From positions 1 through 23,581 of the forward strand of contig CANCCE010000013.1 in the NCBI GenBank assembly GCA_947374505.1: a DNA stretch of 23,581 nucleotides. Direction: 5' to 3'. The notes beneath the pieces were generated by a model. That model was not told the DNA's origin. It did not search any database and was given only the letters and a program-made list of their open reading frames with translations. Positions 1 through 7,194 of the stretch are shown piece by piece. A program made the position numbers and the translations under genes. Numbering within the stretch: position 1 is the stretch's first letter; each line of letters opens with the position of its first letter. Source of the DNA: Comamonadaceae bacterium (GTDB lineage Bacteria > Pseudomonadota > Gammaproteobacteria > Burkholderiales > Burkholderiaceae_C).

Positions 1-104
1 TGCCTGACGATCACCAGGTTCAGCTGGTCTAGCAAGTCTTCTGAGAAGCTGGCTTTGATCTCCAGCTCGGTCAGGCGCTGGTCGGTTGTGTCCTCGTGTG
101 TCAT
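1..104 (-). CDS. slyX: SlyX family protein, N-terminal part only
   Basis: This reading frame starts with ATG at 104 and runs off the left edge of the window, so only about 34 residues are visible. They include LTELEIKASFSEDLLDQLN, the hallmark N-terminal heptad pattern of SlyX, a small (about 70 residue) coiled-coil protein of unknown biochemical role found in many proteobacteria. In the family the whole protein is one coiled coil. The gene is divergent from the YebC-family gene at 194, with 89 bases between the two start codons, so the promoters of both must lie there. I see no clear -10/-35 pair in that gap. Identification is by motif recognition and is firm for the part seen; the C-terminal half cannot be judged. 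Confidence 0.85.
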   Translation of the reverse strand, partial: MTHEDTTDQRLTELEIKASFSEDLLDQLNLVIVR

Positions 105-193
105 TCACCTATTGGACCTGAAATTTGACGGTGTAAAGTAGGCACCCATTCAAGTCATGCGCATTCAAGCGCGACAAACACAGGAATTCAATC

Positions 194-907
194 ATGGGCG
201 CGCAGTGGAAAGCAAAAGGCAAGGAACTGGCTGCAAATGCCAGAGGCAAATTGTTCGGACGGTTAGCCAAAGACATCATGATCGCGGCGCGCAACGGGGC
301 TGACCCGGCCTCGAACTCGCGGCTGCGACTGGTGGTCGAGCAAGCCCGCAAAGTCTCCATGCCCAAAGAGACCTTGGACCGCGCTATCAAAAAAGGTGCC
401 GGTCTGACAGGTGAGGCGGTTAATTTTGAACATGTGATCTATGAAGGCTTTGCGCCACACCGCGTGCCGGTGATGGTCGAGTGTCTGACCGACAACGTCA
501 ACCGCACCGCCCCCGAAATGCGTGTGCTGTTTCGCAAAGGGCAACTGGGCACCTCGGGTTCCGTGTCCTGGGATTTTGACCATGTGGGCATCATCGAAGC
601 CGAGACCTTGGTGGCTGGCAGCGATCCGGAACTGGCCGCCATCGAAGCTGGCGCGCAAGATTTCGAGCCCAGTGAGGAAGACGGCACCACGATCTTTTTG
701 ACGGACGCCACTGACCTCGATCTGGTCAGTCGCGCACTGCCCGCCCAAGGCTTTGGCGTACTGTCTGCGAAGCTCGGCTACAAGGCTAAAAACCCGGTTG
801 ACCCTGCCAGCCTGAGCGCTGAACACTTGGAAGAAGTGGAAGCTTTTCTGGCCGCCATCGATGGCAATGACGACGTGCAAAACGTCTTTGCAGGCTTGGC
901 CGGTTAA
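194..907 (+). CDS. YebC/PmpR (TACO1) family protein
   Basis: This 237-residue protein has the length and three-domain layout of YebC/TACO1 proteins. The first 75 residues are basic and helical, with the conserved segment around DPASNSRLRLVVEQARK and MPKETLDRAIKKG. A central block carries YEGFAPHRVPVMVECLTDN followed by NRTAPEMR and GTSGSVSWDF, and an acidic C-terminal domain closes it. Family members act in the cytosol; they have been described as DNA-binding regulators (PmpR) and as translation factors that help ribosomes on difficult sequences. The start MGAQWKAKG differs from the MAGHSKW start of classic YebC and resembles the YeeN-like branch, so this may be a second paralogue. A good ribosome binding site, AGGAA at 182-186, lies seven bases before the ATG. 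Its TAA shares the palindrome TTAA at 904-907 with the stop of the convergent gene. Confidence 0.92.
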   Translation: MGAQWKAKGKELAANARGKLFGRLAKDIMIAARNGADPASNSRLRLVVEQARKVSMPKETLDRAIKKGAGLTGEAVNFEHVIYEGFAPHRVPVMVECLTDNVNRTAPEMRVLFRKGQLGTSGSVSWDFDHVGIIEAETLVAGSDPELAAIEAGAQDFEPSEEDGTTIFLTDATDLDLVSRALPAQGFGVLSAKLGYKAKNPVDPASLSAEHLEEVEAFLAAIDGNDDVQNVFAGLAG

Positions 908-1152
908 GGGTAAAAAGCCTCGACCTTGCCTTTCAGCTTGAGCAACAGCGGCTGGCCTTTGCGGTCCAGCGCTTTGCCGGCGGGCACCTTCACCCAGCCT
1001 TCGCTGATGCAATATTCAGCGACGTCCTGACGCTCCTTGTCGTTGAATCGAATGCCAATGTCGTGTTCAAACACGGCGGCAACGTGGTGAGGACTGCGCG
1101 GGTCAATCGACAAATGGTCGGGTAATGCGGGGCGTTCGGTGGCTTGGTTCAT
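904..1152 (-). CDS. DUF3297 family protein
   Basis: This is an 82-residue soluble protein that I recognise as a DUF3297 member: the N-terminal LPDHLSIDPRSPHHV, the central GIRFNDKERQDVAEYCISEGW and the C-terminal KALDRKGQPLLLKLKG form the conserved pattern. No function is established for the family. The high charge, absence of cysteines and absence of a signal peptide suggest a small cytosolic protein. The ATG at 1152 is preceded only by a weak purine stretch, AAAGAA. The gene converges on the YebC-family gene and overlaps it by four bases, with both TAA stops read from one TTAA. It may be transcribed alone, because a strong inverted repeat at 1165-1201 separates it from the S8 peptidase gene upstream. 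Confidence 0.88.
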   Translation of the reverse strand: MNQATERPALPDHLSIDPRSPHHVAAVFEHDIGIRFNDKERQDVAEYCISEGWVKVPAGKALDRKGQPLLLKLKGKVEAFYP

Positions 1153-1164
1153 GAGGTTCTTTAC

Positions 1165-1201
1165 AAATCAGGTTTTCAGATCTTCGAATCTAACCTGATT
1201 T
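1165..1201. terminator. Inverted repeat, candidate terminator after the S8 peptidase gene
   Basis: AAATCAGGTT at 1165-1174 pairs perfectly with AACCTGATTT at 1192-1201. A second short pairing (AGAT with ATCT) lies inside the loop, giving a long interrupted stem. It lies about 80 bases downstream of the peptidase stop codon in the direction of minus-strand transcription and just before the DUF3297 start. The T-run after the stem is short on either strand, so efficient intrinsic termination is uncertain. Confidence 0.45.
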
Positions 1202-1278
1202 TGCCGGTTTTCACGCGGCCTCAGCGGATCATCGCAGCGATGTTGTGACCGACCAGATCGAACGCTTTTTGATTGACA

Positions 1279-2199
1279 TCATTTGATGGTGACAGGCGCC
1301 AGCGCTCTGGCAATACTGGCTTCGCCCCGACCATAAACAGCTGCACTGTAGTTGGAGACGGTATCTTGCCGGGCAGTGTTGAGCAACTGGTTGGTAATCT
1401 GAGCCGAGTTTGAATTGGTAAATTTACTGCCCAAAATGGCCGCATAGCCACTGATGATTGGCGCGGCAAAGGAAGTGCCGTACAAGCCGGTCTTGCTGCC
1501 CTCAACACCGACGGTCAAAAACTGTTTTTGCACGGTGGCATCCGTACCGGCCATGTTGGAATAACTCGCCAACGTGGCTTGTTTGATGGTTGATCCGTTG
1601 CTGTTCAAGGCCCCGACGTAAATAGCCGAAGCCGTGCCTTTTAAGGCCAGACTCAGGTAATCCACTTTGCCTGCCGCATTGGTGCCGCCGACAGCCACTG
1701 AATCATTGCCGGCAGCCTTTGAAATGATGGCTGCGCCAGTTGACGCATAGTTAATGATCGATTTTTCCTCTGCGCTCCAGCCGATCTGGCTCGCGGTATA
1801 GCCAGCAGATGCGTACATGGCGTAGCTCATATTCACGACGTTCAAGCCGCTGTTCAACCTCACTGTGGTGCCTGAAGTGAAATCTTGCGTCTGAAGGGTG
1901 GCCAATGGGGCAAGCATGCCGGCTTCTTTGGATGTCCACTCACCGTGCCGCAACAGCTGAATGCCGGTGCCTAAATTTCCGTAATAACCTGATTTACTTT
2001 TAAAGTCATCAAGAACAATCAGGGTGACGCCCTGACCCTTGAAGCCTTGATTCCAAGCGGCGCTAACCTCTGTGTTCATCCAGGATTGCAAGAGCGGGGG
2101 GTTGCTAGCGTCCGAAATCAGGGACTTGCCTTGAGCCACGGCATAGCTCGATACCAAAGTCAGCACCAGTGCGGACGTCATTTTGAAATTGGGTGTCAT
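1279..2199 (-). CDS. Exported S8 family (subtilisin-type) serine peptidase
   Basis: This 306-residue protein has a signal peptide (hydrophobic residues 8-22, probable cleavage after AVA at 20-22), so it should be secreted or periplasmic. The subtilase triad is visible in order: Asp at 64-65 in TLIVLDDF, His85 in RHGEW and Ser243 in the diagnostic GTSFAAP. The oxyanion Asn165 is in KAAGNDS. The His motif is HGEW rather than the usual HGTHV, but the following AGMLAPLA matches the normal GIAPxA continuation. There is no obvious propeptide or C-terminal extension; it ends with YGRGEASIARALAP, the segment that in autotransporter subtilases precedes the linker to a beta-barrel. The gene lies 29 bases downstream of a small exported protein on the same strand and is probably co-transcribed with it. 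Its target is unknown. The codon mix looks less GC-rich than that of the catabolic genes. Confidence 0.88.
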   Translation of the reverse strand: MTPNFKMTSALVLTLVSSYAVAQGKSLISDASNPPLLQSWMNTEVSAAWNQGFKGQGVTLIVLDDFKSKSGYYGNLGTGIQLLRHGEWTSKEAGMLAPLATLQTQDFTSGTTVRLNSGLNVVNMSYAMYASAGYTASQIGWSAEEKSIINYASTGAAIISKAAGNDSVAVGGTNAAGKVDYLSLALKGTASAIYVGALNSNGSTIKQATLASYSNMAGTDATVQKQFLTVGVEGSKTGLYGTSFAAPIISGYAAILGSKFTNSNSAQITNQLLNTARQDTVSNYSAAVYGRGEASIARALAPVTIK

Positions 2200-2228
2200 A
2201 CGGTGTCTCGAATGAAGTCGTCAAAAAA

Positions 2229-2846
2229 CTAAAAGCGGCGGCTGAACTGAAGCAACACCTGATTTTTATTGCCAGACTGTTCATTGAACAAATAAGGCAA
2301 GGTGTTTGCAGGTGACAGCGTCGATGCGGCCAGACGGCAATTCACTTCCTGTACGCCACCCAGGTCGCCGTAGTTAGCGGTGCAACTCTTTTCTTTCAAC
2401 TGTCCGCCAAACAAGGTGGTCGCCTTGAGGGACAGAAAAGTGTTCTTTTGTAGTTCGGTTTGAAAAATAGCGCCTAATCTCAAACTCGGTGAGATGGCGT
2501 ATTTGACGCCGCGCTCGCCGGTGCCGGCACCCCAGATAACACCAAATTGAGAGCTGAGCTGAGTCATCAAGGTCACATGCGTATCTTTCCAGGCACTTGT
2601 ATACCAGGGGTTGAAACTCACCCAAGCACCTCCCGCAGACTCAAAACCCGACTGTTGAAGCGGATCCAACCTTTTGGAATGCCCGTTGTCCTGCTTCATC
2701 TCGATCAGGTGGGTCGCCTCGAGCAGGGCATATTGTGAATTTCTCCAATTCAAACTGTTCAAGTCAAACGCTGAAGTGATGCCGGAAGCCGAAAAACCTG
2801 CAGCGATAACCACATGTTTCAAACGCCTGATCACCTCAAGTTTCAT
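2229..2846 (-). CDS. Exported protein of unknown function, possibly a small outer-membrane beta-barrel
   Basis: I do not recognise a family for these 205 residues. A signal peptide is likely: basic MKLEVIRRLKH, a hydrophobic stretch to about residue 22, and a cleavage site near ITSA at 23-26. The mature part shows alternating polar/hydrophobic stretches with aromatic residues (AWVSFNPWY, SLRLGAIFQTEL, TFLSLKATTLF), and the protein ends in VLLQFSRRF. A terminal phenylalanine after an amphipathic strand is the usual signal for BAM-dependent insertion into the outer membrane. Two cysteines (in KSCTANYG and VNCRLAA) could form a disulphide. It precedes the S8 peptidase gene by 29 bases, which suggests a working link such as surface display or a substrate relation. 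It follows the LysR gene by 47 bases on the same strand. The barrel call is inference from composition only. Confidence 0.6.
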   Translation of the reverse strand: MKLEVIRRLKHVVIAAGFSASGITSAFDLNSLNWRNSQYALLEATHLIEMKQDNGHSKRLDPLQQSGFESAGGAWVSFNPWYTSAWKDTHVTLMTQLSSQFGVIWGAGTGERGVKYAISPSLRLGAIFQTELQKNTFLSLKATTLFGGQLKEKSCTANYGDLGGVQEVNCRLAASTLSPANTLPYLFNEQSGNKNQVLLQFSRRF

Positions 2847-2893
2847 TCAAGTTTTCCCGATTTATGCCATCACCCCATTTGATCGGCACCAGT

Positions 2894-3856
2894 TCAAAAA
2901 GCTTGAGTTCTTAACTCGTCTCCAGCTGCCACATCCGCTGCCCGCAAGGCCAAGTCAATCTTGGGCCTGCTCCATTCACTGGACAACATATGGATAAAGT
3001 TTGAAGTGAAGCCCCGCAGATGCTGCTGCCGATGCAGCCAGACGTAGCTGGTGGAAGGTTCAAACAAATGACGGGCGCTGATGCTTTTAAGCCCCGCATC
3101 CCGCTTGGCGTCGAAAGCAATCTCCGGCAGTGTGGCGATGCCCATACCAGACGCCACAAAGGCTTTGATCACATCCGCATCGGTGGCGCTGAGCACCACG
3201 TTGGGGTGTATTTTTTTGGAGTCAAACGCGCTCATCACCGCGACACCGCCCGCGAACGATTTATCGAGGTTGATCATCGGGTAATGCGACAAGTCAGCCA
3301 GGCTGATTCGCTTGATCTGCAGCAGCGGATGCTCGTCTGGCACCAAGACACAGCGGCTGATCTGATACCAAGGCAAGCGCGCCAAGTCAGGCATGGCGGT
3401 AGTAGGTGCGGTGCAAATACCCACATCGGCTTCGCCATCGTTGACCCACTGCACAATTTGATCAGGATTGCCTTGGCGCAAGCTCAGGTGCACCTCCGGA
3501 AACTGGGCTTGAAAGCGCCGCACGACCGGAATCAAAAGATAGCGCGCATGCGCATGGGTGGTGGCGATCACCAGGTTGCCCTGGGTTTCATTCGCAGCCT
3601 CGGCCCCGACACTGCGCAAGTTGTCAATGTCTCGCAAAACGCGCCGGGCAATCTCTACCGCGCTGCGCCCCGCTTCGGTCAACGCGGCAATCCGGTTGCC
3701 CTGACGCACCAACAAGTCCACCTTCAACTCTTCTTCCAGCAAACGAATTTGTCGGCTGATCCCCGGCTGCGAGGTGTGCAGCGCTTGCGCAGCCTTGGTC
3801 AGGTTGAGTTTTTGTTCGACGATTTCCGTCAGGTAGCGCAGTTGTTGGATGTTCAT
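2894..3856 (-). CDS. LysR family transcriptional regulator, CysB-like
   Basis: This protein is 320 residues from the chosen ATG at 3856, close to the usual 324 of CysB. The N-terminus MNIQQLRYLTEIVEQKLNLT and the helix-turn-helix with TSQPGISRQIRLLEEEL are those of the CysB/Cbl branch of LysR regulators. An upstream ATG at 3931 would add 25 unconserved, cysteine-containing residues and is rejected. The effector domain starts with GNLVIATTHAHARYLLIPVV, equivalent to the ATTHTQARY segment of CysB. Residues that bind sulfate in CysB (as I recall Thr100, Thr102, Gln103, Thr149, Thr202) are Thr100, Ala102, His103, Thr149 and Ala202 here, so the effector is probably different. The gene is divergent from the aldo/keto reductase operon, which it most likely controls, with a palindrome at 3895-3907 between them. 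Confidence 0.9.
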   Translation of the reverse strand: MNIQQLRYLTEIVEQKLNLTKAAQALHTSQPGISRQIRLLEEELKVDLLVRQGNRIAALTEAGRSAVEIARRVLRDIDNLRSVGAEAANETQGNLVIATTHAHARYLLIPVVRRFQAQFPEVHLSLRQGNPDQIVQWVNDGEADVGICTAPTTAMPDLARLPWYQISRCVLVPDEHPLLQIKRISLADLSHYPMINLDKSFAGGVAVMSAFDSKKIHPNVVLSATDADVIKAFVASGMGIATLPEIAFDAKRDAGLKSISARHLFEPSTSYVWLHRQQHLRGFTSNFIHMLSSEWSRPKIDLALRAADVAAGDELRTQAF

Positions 3857-3894
3857 ATGGCAGCCGTTGTTTCTTGCCAAGTACCATGTCTTTT

Positions 3895-3907
3895 GGTTAT
3901 CGTAACC
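3895..3907. promoter_or_regulatory. Palindrome between the LysR gene and the aldo/keto reductase operon, candidate LysR operator
   Basis: GGTTA-TCG-TAACC is a perfect 5+3+5 inverted repeat lying 39 bases before the LysR start and 82 before the reductase start. LysR proteins usually bind imperfect dyads in just such divergent regions and control both genes. A weak promoter-like pair for the plus strand (TTCGAC at 3924, TAAACT at 3945) follows it. The rest of the 132-base gap shows nothing else. Confidence 0.4.
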
Positions 3908-3988
3908 TAAGCAACAATTAGTATTCGACATGCTTGTTTTTCCCTAAACTGCGCCTCAACAGCTAGCAAGGCACGAGGAAGACATGTC

Positions 3989-4972
3989 ATGAAACGCAAA
4001 CACTTGGGCGCATCCAGCCTCGAGGTTTCCGCCCTTGGGCTGGGTCACAGCATGGGCTTTGACGACTTCAGCGACCAAGGCCTGTCCGAATTCAAAAACT
4101 TGGTCAGCCGTGCCCTGGAACTGGGTTTGAACTTTTTTGACAGCTCAGACGCTTACTGGAATGGCTTGCACGAAGAGTGGCTGTGCGCCGCACTGAAAGG
4201 CCAGCACCACCAAGCCATCGTCACCAGCAAGTTCGGCAACATCACGCTGGCTGACGGCAGCAAAGCCACCAACGCCAGCCCGGCCTACGCGCAGGCTTGC
4301 TGTGAAGCCAGCCTCAAGCGCTTGGGCACGGACTGCATTGACCTCTACTACCTGCACCGCGTCGATCCCAAAACGCCGATTGAAGACACCGTAGGTGCCA
4401 TGTCCCGTTTGGTGGAACAAGGCAAAGTGCGCTACCTGGGTATTTGCGAAGCAGGGGTCGACACCTTGACCCGTGCGCACCGCGTTCACCCTATCGCCGC
4501 CTTGCAAACCGAATATTCGCTCTGGTACCGCGACACAGAACTCGAGATGATTGACGTTTGCAGGCAACTCAACATCGCCTTTGTGGGTTACTCGCCACTC
4601 GGGCGCGGCTTGCTCACCGGGGGCATTCAGAACTTTGACGACTTGGCCAGCTCAGACCGTCGCCGCATTCACCCGCGCTTCCAGGGTGACAACTTGGCGC
4701 ATAACTTGGCCTTGGTGGCGCGCATGAAAACCATCGCCGACCGACTGGGGCTGACCACAGCACAACTGGCGATCGCCTGGACGGTCGCGCAAGGGGATGA
4801 CATCGTGGCCATCACCGGCACCCAACGCATTCACTATTTAAAGCAGAGCGTGGCCGCAGCAGAAGTGACCCTGAGCGCTGGCGACCTGCAGGAACTCGAA
4901 AGCATCTTCACCGCAGAAGCGCGTGCTGGCGATCGCTACCCGCGCGAGATGCTGCCCGGCCTGGGCATTTGA
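3989..4972 (+). CDS. Aldo/keto reductase
   Basis: This 327-residue protein is a cytosolic NADPH-dependent oxidoreductase of the (beta/alpha)8-barrel AKR superfamily that reduces aldehydes or ketones. The catalytic tetrad is complete: Asp51 in NFFDSSDAY, Tyr56, Lys81 in TSKFG and His123 in YYLHRVD. Further family signs are LGLGHSMGF near the N-terminus, GYSPLGRGLLTG, and the cofactor segment ending VAITGTQRIHYLKQS. Family resemblance is to the YghZ/Tas/AKR13-like group rather than to the short AKR5 proteins. The ATG at 3989 has a purine-rich GAGGAAG at 3975-3981. A two-codon ATG-start frame at 3984 overlaps it, but I attach no meaning to that. It is the first gene of a plus-strand set with the hydrolase at 5036 and the binding protein at 6139; the 63-base gap to the hydrolase is strongly pyrimidine-rich with no terminator. 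Substrate unknown. Confidence 0.92.
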   Translation: MKRKHLGASSLEVSALGLGHSMGFDDFSDQGLSEFKNLVSRALELGLNFFDSSDAYWNGLHEEWLCAALKGQHHQAIVTSKFGNITLADGSKATNASPAYAQACCEASLKRLGTDCIDLYYLHRVDPKTPIEDTVGAMSRLVEQGKVRYLGICEAGVDTLTRAHRVHPIAALQTEYSLWYRDTELEMIDVCRQLNIAFVGYSPLGRGLLTGGIQNFDDLASSDRRRIHPRFQGDNLAHNLALVARMKTIADRLGLTTAQLAIAWTVAQGDDIVAITGTQRIHYLKQSVAAAEVTLSAGDLQELESIFTAEARAGDRYPREMLPGLGI

Positions 4973-5035
4973 TTTTTCTTTTCCACACCCACCCTGTTCA
5001 CCCCTTTCACCCTTTTCAATTTACCCAGAGGCACC

Positions 5036-6112
5036 ATGAGCAAAGACCCCCGCGTTGAATCGGCCATCTCCCATTGGGCACCCCGTTTTGTTTCCAACGG
5101 CGTGCTGCTGACCGACTTTCAAGAAGTGACCCAAGGCATTGCGCGCTGGGAAGACTGGACCGGCGCCTGGTGCAAAAGGGCGGAGGTGCATGAATCTCTC
5201 GGCCACGAAGCCCTCGACCAAGGCTACAAACTCAGTGCCAGTGAGCACTTGTCGCGCGCCGCCGTGTACTACCACTTTGCCAAGTTCGTGTCGGTGCATG
5301 ACGTGGCCGAAATGCGCGCGGCCCACATGAAAGCCGTGGCCTGTAAACAGCTCGCTTTGCCACACATGCGCCCGCCGGCCAGACGGGTGGAAATCCCTTA
5401 TGAAAACGGATTTTTAGCGGGCTTTCTCAGACTGCCCGAGGGGGCGGTGAAACCACCGGTGTTGATCATGGTGCCGGGGCTGGACTCGGCCAAAGAAGAA
5501 CTCGAAGCCTACGAGCAACCCTTCTTGGCACGCGGCATCGCCACCTTGATGGTGGACGGCCCCGGCCAAGGCGAAGCCGAATACGACTTCCCGATTCGCG
5601 GCGACTACGAGGTCCCCGTCAAAGCCATGGTCGACTGGTTGTTGACCTGCCCCGAAGTCGACAGCACACGCATCGGCCTGTGGGGCGTCAGTCTGGGTGG
5701 CTACTACGCGCCACGCGCGGCAGCGTTTGAGAAACGCCTGAAAGCCTGCATCGGCTTGGCCGGTCCATATGACTTTGGCGACACCTGGGACGCACTGCCC
5801 GAGCTCACGCGCGAAGCCTTTCGCGTGCGCAGTCATCTGGCCACACAAGCCGAAGCCAAAGCCTACAGCAGCACCCTGACCATGAAGAATGGCATCGCTC
5901 AACAAATTGAGTGCCCCCTGTTCTTGGTCACCGGCAAGTTGGACCGCATCATTCCTTGGCAAGACACGCAGCGCATGGCACAAGAAGCCTCGGGCCCGGT
6001 GGAACTGCTGATCGTCGAGGACGGTAACCACATCGCCAACAACCGCCCCTACCGCTACCGGAACCGCACAGCCGACTGGATGGCAGAACAACTTGGCATG
6101 CCACGCATTTAA
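5036..6112 (+). CDS. Alpha/beta hydrolase, similar in layout to 2,6-dihydroxypseudooxynicotine hydrolase
   Basis: This 358-residue cytosolic protein has a helical N-terminal part (about 1-115) followed by an alpha/beta hydrolase core. The core shows the oxyanion region MVPGLDSAKEE, the nucleophile elbow GVSLGG (Ser219), the acid Asp303 in TGKLDRIIP and His332 in EDGNHIANN. The large N-terminal helical domain and this triad spacing match the C-C bond hydrolase of nicotine breakdown in Arthrobacter, whose triad I recall as Ser217, Asp300 and His329. Related FrsA/DUF1100 proteins are alternatives. It could therefore cleave a C-C bond next to a carbonyl, or act as an esterase; the substrate is not visible. 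The start follows AGAGGC. The stop is followed after 26 bases by the binding-protein gene, which supports an operon with the aldo/keto reductase. Confidence 0.85.
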   Translation: MSKDPRVESAISHWAPRFVSNGVLLTDFQEVTQGIARWEDWTGAWCKRAEVHESLGHEALDQGYKLSASEHLSRAAVYYHFAKFVSVHDVAEMRAAHMKAVACKQLALPHMRPPARRVEIPYENGFLAGFLRLPEGAVKPPVLIMVPGLDSAKEELEAYEQPFLARGIATLMVDGPGQGEAEYDFPIRGDYEVPVKAMVDWLLTCPEVDSTRIGLWGVSLGGYYAPRAAAFEKRLKACIGLAGPYDFGDTWDALPELTREAFRVRSHLATQAEAKAYSSTLTMKNGIAQQIECPLFLVTGKLDRIIPWQDTQRMAQEASGPVELLIVEDGNHIANNRPYRYRNRTADWMAEQLGMPRI

Positions 6113-6138
6113 TGCATCGTCTCACCACAGGAATCGTC

Positions 6139-7143
6139 ATGAAAAAACGCTCATCTCGCCTCAACGCCACCGTGACCACGCGCCGCGCCTGTGTCTATGC
6201 CATGCTGGCCGCGGCCGCCTTCATCGTGCCGCTGACAGCACACGCGCAAGCCTTCCCCAACCGGCCCATCAAGTTGATTTCAGGCGCCACCGCCGGCAGC
6301 GCGTCAGACATCGTGGCCCGCTCCGTCGCCGAAAAACTGCAAGCCGAGTTTGGCGTTCCGGTGCTGGTAGAAAACAAAGCTGGCGCGGCCGGCACGCTGG
6401 GCATTCAAGCCTTGCTGGGTGCGCCTGCGGACGGCCACACCGTGCTGGTCTACACCAGCGCTCACACGGTGCTGCCCCTGATCAACAAAGTCAGTTACGA
6501 CCCGCTGCGCGACTTCTCGGCCATCACCCCTTTGGCCATCGTGCCGAATGTGATGGTGGTGTCGCCATCCAAGGGCTACAAAACCGTGAAGGACGTGGTC
6601 GACGCCGCCAAAGCCAAGCCCGGGCAACTCAACTACGCCTCCGTCGGCTTGGGCAGCGCCACCTACATGAGCGCCGAAAAGTTCAAGCTGGCCACCGGCA
6701 TCGACGCGGTGCACGTGCCCTACAAAGGCTCGCCTGAAGCCATCACCGAAACCATGACCGGCCGCGTCGACTACTTTTTTGCGCCGCTGGTCTCGGCCCT
6801 GCCCATGATCAAAGCGGGCAAGCTGATTGCCCTGGCCGTTGGCACGCCCAAGCGCTCAGCGCAATTGCCCGACGTGCCCACACTGACCGAAGCCGGCATT
6901 GCCAAGGCGGATTATTTGTTCTGGACCGGCATGCTGGTCTCGTCTAAAACGCCGCGGGAGATCGTCCAAAAGCTCAACCAGTTTTCACTGAAAGCCTTGC
7001 AATCGTCTGAAGTCAAAGAGCGCTTGGCGAGTCTGGGTGCCGAACCGCTGCCCATGAGCCCCGAACAGTTTGATGGCATGATCCGCGCAGAAATGGTGTC
7101 AAACGCAGAAATCATCAAAGCGGCAGGCATCAAGACGGAGTAA
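6139..7143 (+). CDS. Periplasmic substrate-binding protein of the Bug/TctC (tripartite tricarboxylate transporter) family
   Basis: This 334-residue protein has a signal peptide (MKKRSSR, hydrophobic residues 20-34, cleavage after AHA at 34-36) followed by AFPNRPIKLISGATAGSASD, the typical start of a mature Bug protein. The ligand-contact loops ASVGLGSATYMSAE and HVPYKGSPEA are in the usual places, with the C-terminal EQFDGMIRAEM near the end. Bug proteins bind small carboxylates or amides in the periplasm. They may feed a TctAB membrane pair, none of which is in this window. An ATG at 6112 overlaps the hydrolase stop, but the ATG at 6139 is preferred because it has a CAGGA site six bases upstream and begins a proper signal sequence. 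Its ligand is probably the substrate handled by the preceding reductase and hydrolase. Confidence 0.92.
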   Translation: MKKRSSRLNATVTTRRACVYAMLAAAAFIVPLTAHAQAFPNRPIKLISGATAGSASDIVARSVAEKLQAEFGVPVLVENKAGAAGTLGIQALLGAPADGHTVLVYTSAHTVLPLINKVSYDPLRDFSAITPLAIVPNVMVVSPSKGYKTVKDVVDAAKAKPGQLNYASVGLGSATYMSAEKFKLATGIDAVHVPYKGSPEAITETMTGRVDYFFAPLVSALPMIKAGKLIALAVGTPKRSAQLPDVPTLTEAGIAKADYLFWTGMLVSSKTPREIVQKLNQFSLKALQSSEVKERLASLGAEPLPMSPEQFDGMIRAEMVSNAEIIKAAGIKTE

Positions 7144-7194
7144 GGGGCTTGTGCTTTTGGACCCGTTCAACACCCACTCGAATGTGACCGCCAT

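Noticed and set aside
263..1012. Long minus-strand open frame opposite the YebC-family gene
   Set aside because: It lies antisense to a well-recognised gene, has no family resemblance and reflects GC-rich codon bias.
2905..2917. Inverted repeat GAGTT-CTT-AACTC followed by a T-run on the minus strand, at the end of the LysR gene
   Set aside because: The stem is only five base pairs and lies within the coding end; too weak to call a terminator.
3020..3910. Plus-strand open frame of 296 codons opposite the LysR gene
   Set aside because: Antisense shadow of a firmly identified regulator; the composition is rich in His, Arg and Gln as expected of such shadows.
3857..3931. Longer start for the LysR gene at 3931
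   Set aside because: The extra 25 residues are unlike any LysR N-terminus and would cover the control region; the CysB-like start MNIQQLRY fits at 3856.
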